A stretch of 17,273 nucleotides of DNA from an uncultured Ignavibacteriota bacterium (lineage in GTDB: Bacteria; Bacteroidota; Ignavibacteria; UBA10030; UBA8401), in contig CAIVNT010000162.1 in NCBI GenBank assembly GCA_903907305.1, positions 1 to 17,273 on the forward strand, in the 5' to 3' direction. The number at the start of each line of letters is the position of its first letter. Positions within the stretch are counted from its first letter, which is position 1. The position numbers and the translations under genes were made by a program. The notes beneath the pieces are model-generated. The model saw nothing but the letters and a program-made list of their open reading frames with translations. It was not told where the DNA came from and made no database searches. Positions 13,813 through 17,273 of this stretch are shown one piece after another.

Positions 13813-14603
13813 GCAGCCAGCGCGGACTTCACATAGTGACGCTTATATTTTTCGGTGATGCGTTCCGTTTCCAGAACGATCAGAAAATCGGTCGTGCCGA
13901 ATTCTTTATCGTATGCCGGTTCGCCGCAGATCTTCGCGCCAAGACGGAGATATCCTTTCATCAGTGGAGGGAACGAATCAAATGCTTTCTCGATCTGGTG
14001 CGATGTCAAAAATCGGAACGGCAGATCCATGCGGCAGTGTTCCTGCGGGTGAACATCAAATCCTTCCGACATGCTGTGATACAGTTTCAGATATGCGTAG
14101 GACGCTGCGATCTCCTGCGGATCCGACGTATGAAAACTCGCACAGCCGAAGAGATGAGTGATGTTGTGCAGTTCAAGATATTTCGCAATGCCCGTCCACA
14201 GAAGATTGATCACGGCAAGCGAACGGAACGGTTTTGCAACGCAAGAACGTCCAAGCTCTAGGAACCGGCCGGGCACAGACCGTAACGCCGACAGGTCGAA
14301 CTCATTCTCCGAGTAAAAACCGATATGCTTTTCGGCTTTCTCCTGCGTCAGTAACCGATATGTTCCCACGATCCTTCCGGTAGCGGTCTCTTTCACGATC
14401 AGATGGTCGCAGAAGGTATCATAGACATCGGAATCGAATCCTGATTCAAATGACGACTGCAGACCTTCTTTCAATTCCAGATTGAATACTTCGAAACGAA
14501 GACGAAGCGCGGCATCGATCTCATCAAGAGAATCGGCGATTTTTACTTCAAATGTGGATGTTGAACAAAGCACATTGTTCTGATGCATGACGGCTGTTTC
14601 CAT
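13809..14603 (-). CDS. OlsB/GlsB-like GNAT N-acyltransferase
   Basis: Member of the GNAT-type acyltransferase family often called 'hemolysin' (Acetyltransf_5/OlsB type). It makes an N-3-hydroxyacyl amino acid from acyl-ACP, the first step to ornithine or glycine lipids. In the 264-residue product the family blocks are RLRFEVFNLEL (about 34-44), FCDHLIV (64-70), VGTYRLL (79-85), GFYSENEFDL (95-104), FLELGRSCV (114-122) and LFGCASF (151-157). The start is set by GGGAGG 5 nt before the ATG at 14601-14603. An upstream ATG at 14627 has no such site and would place the ribosome binding site inside the gene. It is cotranscribed with the PlsC-family gene and preceded by array E. Which amino acid is acylated cannot be read from the sequence. 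Confidence 0.83.
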   Translation of the reverse strand: METAVMHQNNVLCSTSTFEVKIADSLDEIDAALRLRFEVFNLELKEGLQSSFESGFDSDVYDTFCDHLIVKETATGRIVGTYRLLTQEKAEKHIGFYSENEFDLSALRSVPGRFLELGRSCVAKPFRSLAVINLLWTGIAKYLELHNITHLFGCASFHTSDPQEIAASYAYLKLYHSMSEGFDVHPQEHCRMDLPFRFLTSHQIEKAFDSFPPLMKGYLRLGAKICGEPAYDKEFGTTDFLIVLETERITEKYKRHYVKSALAA

Positions 14604-14608
14604 TGCTT

Positions 14609-14614
14609 CCTCCC
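14609..14614 (-). promoter_or_regulatory. Ribosome binding site of the OlsB-like gene
   Basis: GGGAGG on the minus strand, 5 nt before the ATG at 14601-14603. It is the best Shine-Dalgarno in the window and decides this start over the upstream in-frame ATG at 14625-14627. Confidence 0.8.
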
Positions 14615-14654
14615 AAAATTGTAGCATGAAAATACTTTACTTACATTGGTAGAG

Positions 14655-14705
14655 TGTTACGGAGAGGTCACTCTTTTTTTACCGTAGCGTCAAGGCATCG
14701 TCAAC
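14655..14705 (-). promoter_or_regulatory. PHO-box-like array E: five units, 11-bp period, between the OlsB-like gene and ppk1
   Basis: Plus-strand units start at 14655, 14666, 14677, 14688 and 14699: TGTTACG, GGTCACT, TTTTACC, CGTCAAG and CGTCAAC, each with a 4-bp gap. On the minus strand they include CGTAACA, GGTAAAA, CTTGACG and GTTGACG. The array ends 51 bp before the OlsB-like gene ATG and lies 72 bp before the ppk1 ATG. Orientation, by comparison with arrays A and D, points to the lipid operon; shared control of divergent ppk1 is possible. The remainder of the intergenic region (14706-14777) is AT-rich with one isolated GGTAACA (14727-14733). Confidence 0.75.
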
Positions 14706-14777
14706 AGAGGCAGAATCGGTTTTTTCGGTAACAATTTGTTTATTTGTTTCTGCTAAAATGTTCTTCTATTATTGAAA

Positions 14778-16988
14778 ATGATGAATTCCAAAGAATCACG
14801 GACGAAACTGAATCCTGCACCGAAAATACGTGCAACCGCACAGCGGACAAAGAACCGGAAGATCATTCAGCAGCTTCACAAAGGGACGTCACCGGTCGAT
14901 CCGTCGCTCTTCATCAACCGGGAATTGAGCTGGCTGGAGTTCAATCACCGTGTGCTTGAGGAAGCGCGCGATCAGCGTCATCCTCTGCTGGAGCGGGTAA
15001 AATTCCTGTCGATCGTCAGTTCCAATCTTGACGAATTCTTTATGATCCGTGTCGCCGCGATCCGGGAACAGATCATTGCGGACTATGTGGAGTATTCCCC
15101 CGACGGACTTGTTCCGCTGCAGCAGATGAAAGCGATCCACGAGCGTGTCTCATCCATGGTAAAACAGATGAGCGATTGTTTCTGGAAGGAACTGCATCCC
15201 CAACTCTCGGGCGCGGGGATCAGCCTGCTGAAGATCAACGAACTGAACCAGGAAGACCGAAGCAAACTCTCCGACATGTTCGCTAAGAAGATCTTTCCGG
15301 TATTGACACCGCTGGCGTTCGATCCGGGACATCCTTTTCCCTACATCTCAAATCTCAGTGTGAATCTTGCCGTCGTTGTCACGTCGCAGAACGGTGAGGA
15401 ACGGTTCGCACGCGTGAAGATCCCCGACGTTCTTCCGAGACTGATCGAGATACCGAACGGTCATTCCGGAGTCGATACATTCCGTTTCGTCTGGCTGGAG
15501 GATCTGATCGCATCGAACCTTTCACTGTTGTTCCCGGGAATGACGGTGAAAGAGTCGTATGTGTTCCGCGTGACACGCAATGCGGATATCGAGATCCAGG
15601 AGGACGAAGCGGAGGATCTCATCAGTTCCATCGAAGAATCGATCCGGCTGCGGAGATTCGGTTCCGTCGTACGTGTGGGAGTTCAGGAAACGATGCCGAC
15701 GCGCATCAAGAATATTCTGATCGAGAATCTTGAAGTGACGAAGGAAGACGTCTATCCCATCAAACAGCCGCTCGGTCTGAACCATCTGATGAGTCTGCTG
15801 AAACTCCCGCGTCCCGAGTTGAAGGATCCGCCGTATTCCCCGGCACACCAGCTCTCCGAAGACAGCGCGGAGGATATGTTCGGCATCATTCAACGCGGGG
15901 ATCTTCTCCTTCATCATCCGTACGATTCCTTTTCACCGGTCGTACAGTTCATCAAAAACGCTGTGAGCGATCCGGATGTACTCGCGATCAAACAGACATT
16001 GTACCGCATTGGAAAAGAATCACCGCTCGTACCGCTCCTGATCGAAGCGGCGGAGAACGGGAAACAGGTCGCAGTGCTTGTTGAATTGAAAGCGCGCTTC
16101 GACGAAGAGAATAATATCGGCTGGGCGAAACAATTGGAAGGTGCAGGAGTGCATGTGGTGTATGGACTGGTGGGATTGAAAACGCACGCGAAGATGGCGC
16201 TCATCGTACGGAAAGAGAATGACGGATTGAAACGGTACGTCCATCTCGGCACCGGAAATTACAATCCGGTGAACGCGCGCATCTATACCGATTACAGTTT
16301 CTTCACCTGCCGCGAAGAGATCACGAATGATGCAACGGAAGTGTTTAATTTCCTGACGGGATATTCCAAGAAGGATTCATTCGCAAAACTTGCGGTCGCA
16401 CCGATCACGCTGCGCGAACGGATCACAACCATGATCGACCGCGAAGCGGAACATGCGAAGAACGGAAGACCGGCGCGCATCATCCTAAAGATGAACTCGT
16501 TGACCGATCAAAAGATCATTGAACATCTCTATGCCGCGTCATCCGCCGGTGTTTCGGTAGATCTGATCGTCCGCGGCGTCTGCTGTCTCCGTCCGGGAAT
16601 TCCCAAGGTGAGCGAACGGATCCGCGTGATCAGCGTCGTCGGCAGATATTTGGAACACAGCCGCGTTTTCTGGTTCATGAATAACGGCGCATCAGAGCTC
16701 TATCTGAGCAGTGCCGATCTGATGGGAAGGAATCTCGACCGCCGCGTGGAATTGATGTTCCCCATCGACGATCCGGCTCTTGCAGAGTTCGTATTTCAGG
16801 AATCACTCGAACAGCCGTTCATGGATACGGTTGGAGCACGTGTGCTTCACGCAGACGGGACATATTCCCGGCACGCAGCCCGTGACGGCGAACAGCTGTT
16901 TGAAAGCCAAGCGAAGCTCATCCAGTCGCGGATGCGGAATATCCAGTCCATTAAACACACGCCGCGGGAATTTCCGCAGAAGAACTGA
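14778..16988 (+). CDS. ppk1: Polyphosphate kinase Ppk1
   Basis: Makes inorganic polyphosphate from ATP, reversibly. The product is about 736 residues, normal for Ppk1. It begins with a basic, probably disordered leader. The N-terminal domain marker is FINRELSWLEFNHRVLEEA and DEFFMIRVA; the middle domain then leads to the catalytic C1/C2 domains. The autophosphorylated His lies in YVHLGTGNYNP (codon 16242-16244), and the second conserved His in GRYLEHSRVFWF (codon 16656-16658). LTGYSKKD, SSADLMGRNLDRRVELMFPI and a C-terminal tail ending PREFPQKN complete it. The frame opens at a TTG (14772); I prefer the ATG at 14778 (or 14781), as neither has a strong ribosome binding site. It is divergent from the OlsB-like gene, across array E. 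Confidence 0.96.
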   Translation: MMNSKESRTKLNPAPKIRATAQRTKNRKIIQQLHKGTSPVDPSLFINRELSWLEFNHRVLEEARDQRHPLLERVKFLSIVSSNLDEFFMIRVAAIREQIIADYVEYSPDGLVPLQQMKAIHERVSSMVKQMSDCFWKELHPQLSGAGISLLKINELNQEDRSKLSDMFAKKIFPVLTPLAFDPGHPFPYISNLSVNLAVVVTSQNGEERFARVKIPDVLPRLIEIPNGHSGVDTFRFVWLEDLIASNLSLLFPGMTVKESYVFRVTRNADIEIQEDEAEDLISSIEESIRLRRFGSVVRVGVQETMPTRIKNILIENLEVTKEDVYPIKQPLGLNHLMSLLKLPRPELKDPPYSPAHQLSEDSAEDMFGIIQRGDLLLHHPYDSFSPVVQFIKNAVSDPDVLAIKQTLYRIGKESPLVPLLIEAAENGKQVAVLVELKARFDEENNIGWAKQLEGAGVHVVYGLVGLKTHAKMALIVRKENDGLKRYVHLGTGNYNPVNARIYTDYSFFTCREEITNDATEVFNFLTGYSKKDSFAKLAVAPITLRERITTMIDREAEHAKNGRPARIILKMNSLTDQKIIEHLYAASSAGVSVDLIVRGVCCLRPGIPKVSERIRVISVVGRYLEHSRVFWFMNNGASELYLSSADLMGRNLDRRVELMFPIDDPALAEFVFQESLEQPFMDTVGARVLHADGTYSRHAARDGEQLFESQAKLIQSRMRNIQSIKHTPREFPQKN

Positions 16989-17017
16989 GCATCTGCGGGC
17001 ACACAGAACAAAAAAAA

Positions 17018-17134
17018 GTCATGGTGAGCAAGGCGCAGATAAGATTTTCGAGTCATCCTTCGCAGAACGAAGGATTTGCTCAGGATGACTACGGTTTCTG
17101 CGCCGCGTCTCTACGAGATCGTAGATCGAACCAT
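17018..17134. repeat. Nested palindromic intergenic repeat between ppk1 and sixA
   Basis: Outer part: GGCGCAGA (17032-17039) pairs with TCTGCGCC (17097-17104), and ATGGT (17021-17025) with ACCAT (17130-17134). Inner part: GTCATCCT (17052-17059) pairs with AGGATGAC (17082-17089), and an 8-bp hairpin ATCCTTCG-CAGAA-CGAAGGAT occupies 17055-17075. GATCGTAGATCGA (17117-17129) is shared with the repeat at 2484-2496. It looks like one repeat inserted into another and fills most of the 190-bp gap; it may also end ppk1 transcription, though no T-run follows. Confidence 0.7.
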
Positions 17135-17178
17135 TGTAAAGAAAAACCCTTTGTGCGTATCATCGGTGAGCATTTGCC

Positions 17179-17273
17179 ATGAGATTGTTCATCGTCCGTC
17201 ACGCCATCGCCGAAGAACGGGGAAAAAAATTCTATCCCAATGACGACCGCCCCCTCACCAAGGACGGGATCAA
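17179..17273 (+). CDS. sixA: SixA-type phosphohistidine phosphatase (partial, N-terminal 31 residues)
   Basis: The frame opens at the ATG at 17179 and runs off the window. The first residues MRLFIVRHAIAEERG carry the RH signature of histidine phosphatases (catalytic His8), followed by DDRPLTKDGI, typical of the small SixA branch. Full-length members are about 160 residues. SixA removes phosphate from phosphohistidine on signalling or transport proteins. It follows ppk1 in the same direction after a 190-bp repeat-filled gap. A weak GGTGAG lies 8 nt before the ATG. The branch assignment rests on a short stretch only. Confidence 0.8.
   Translation, partial: MRLFIVRHAIAEERGKKFYPNDDRPLTKDGI

Noticed and set aside
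14604..14627. Upstream start of the OlsB-like gene at 14627
   Set aside because: The GGGAGG ribosome binding site lies inside this extension, 5 nt before the ATG at 14603, and no comparable site precedes 14627.
14751..14759. TGCTAAAAT as an extended -10 promoter for ppk1
   Set aside because: It would leave a leader of only a few bases before the start codon at 14778, and Bacteroidota promoters usually follow a different consensus; I cannot support it.

Overview
The window looks like a phosphate-starvation island of a Bacteroidota/Chlorobiota-group bacterium, probably an ignavibacterial lineage. The support is a type IX secretion (T9SS) sorting domain of the NYPNPFNPST type, a TonB-dependent receptor with an N-terminal carboxypeptidase-regulatory-like domain, near-balanced base composition, and dispersed palindromic intergenic repeats starting GTCATTCCCG or GTCATCCT. 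The exact genus cannot be told from the sequence.

Layout. Positions 1-4981 (minus strand) hold a Pho transport block read in the order OprP/OprO-like porin, pstS, pstC, pstA, pstB; pstB is cut by the window start. Next comes a small minus-strand gene encoding a PhoB-type winged-helix DNA-binding domain without a receiver domain (5148-5480). Divergent from it, 5583-8098 (plus) holds a secreted M28 zinc peptidase translationally coupled to a second, lipoprotein PstS. A strong bidirectional terminator separates this from a minus-strand pair: a T9SS-secreted protein (8224-9957) and a large TonB-dependent receptor (10090-12855). Then comes a minus-strand two-gene operon of an OlsB/GlsB-like N-acyltransferase and a PlsC/OlsA-like O-acyltransferase (13042-14603), the likely pathway to phosphorus-free amino-acid lipids. 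Divergent from it is polyphosphate kinase ppk1 (14778-16988), followed by the start of a SixA-type histidine phosphatase gene that runs off the end.

The main unlisted signal is a set of five arrays of 7-bp units repeated with an exact 11-bp period (7 bp + 4 bp), like the PHO box of enterobacteria and the PhoP box of Bacillus. They lie upstream of the porin (7 units), the winged-helix gene (3), the T9SS protein (3), the TonB receptor (5) and the OlsB-like gene/ppk1 intergenic region (5). Read on the minus strand the units resemble CGTAACA, GTTAACA or TTGACG. All five arrays have the same orientation, and each lies upstream of a minus-strand gene. This ties transport, outer-membrane uptake, membrane-lipid replacement and polyphosphate metabolism into one probable regulon, with the receiver-less PhoB-like protein as a candidate member or regulator.

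Inferred working model: the porin and the TonB receptor/secreted protein bring phosphate or phosphorus compounds across the outer membrane; the two PstS proteins and PstCAB import phosphate; the acyltransferases save phosphate by replacing phospholipids; Ppk1 manages the polyphosphate store. Gene functions rest on recognised motifs; the regulatory model rests on repeat geometry alone and is untested.
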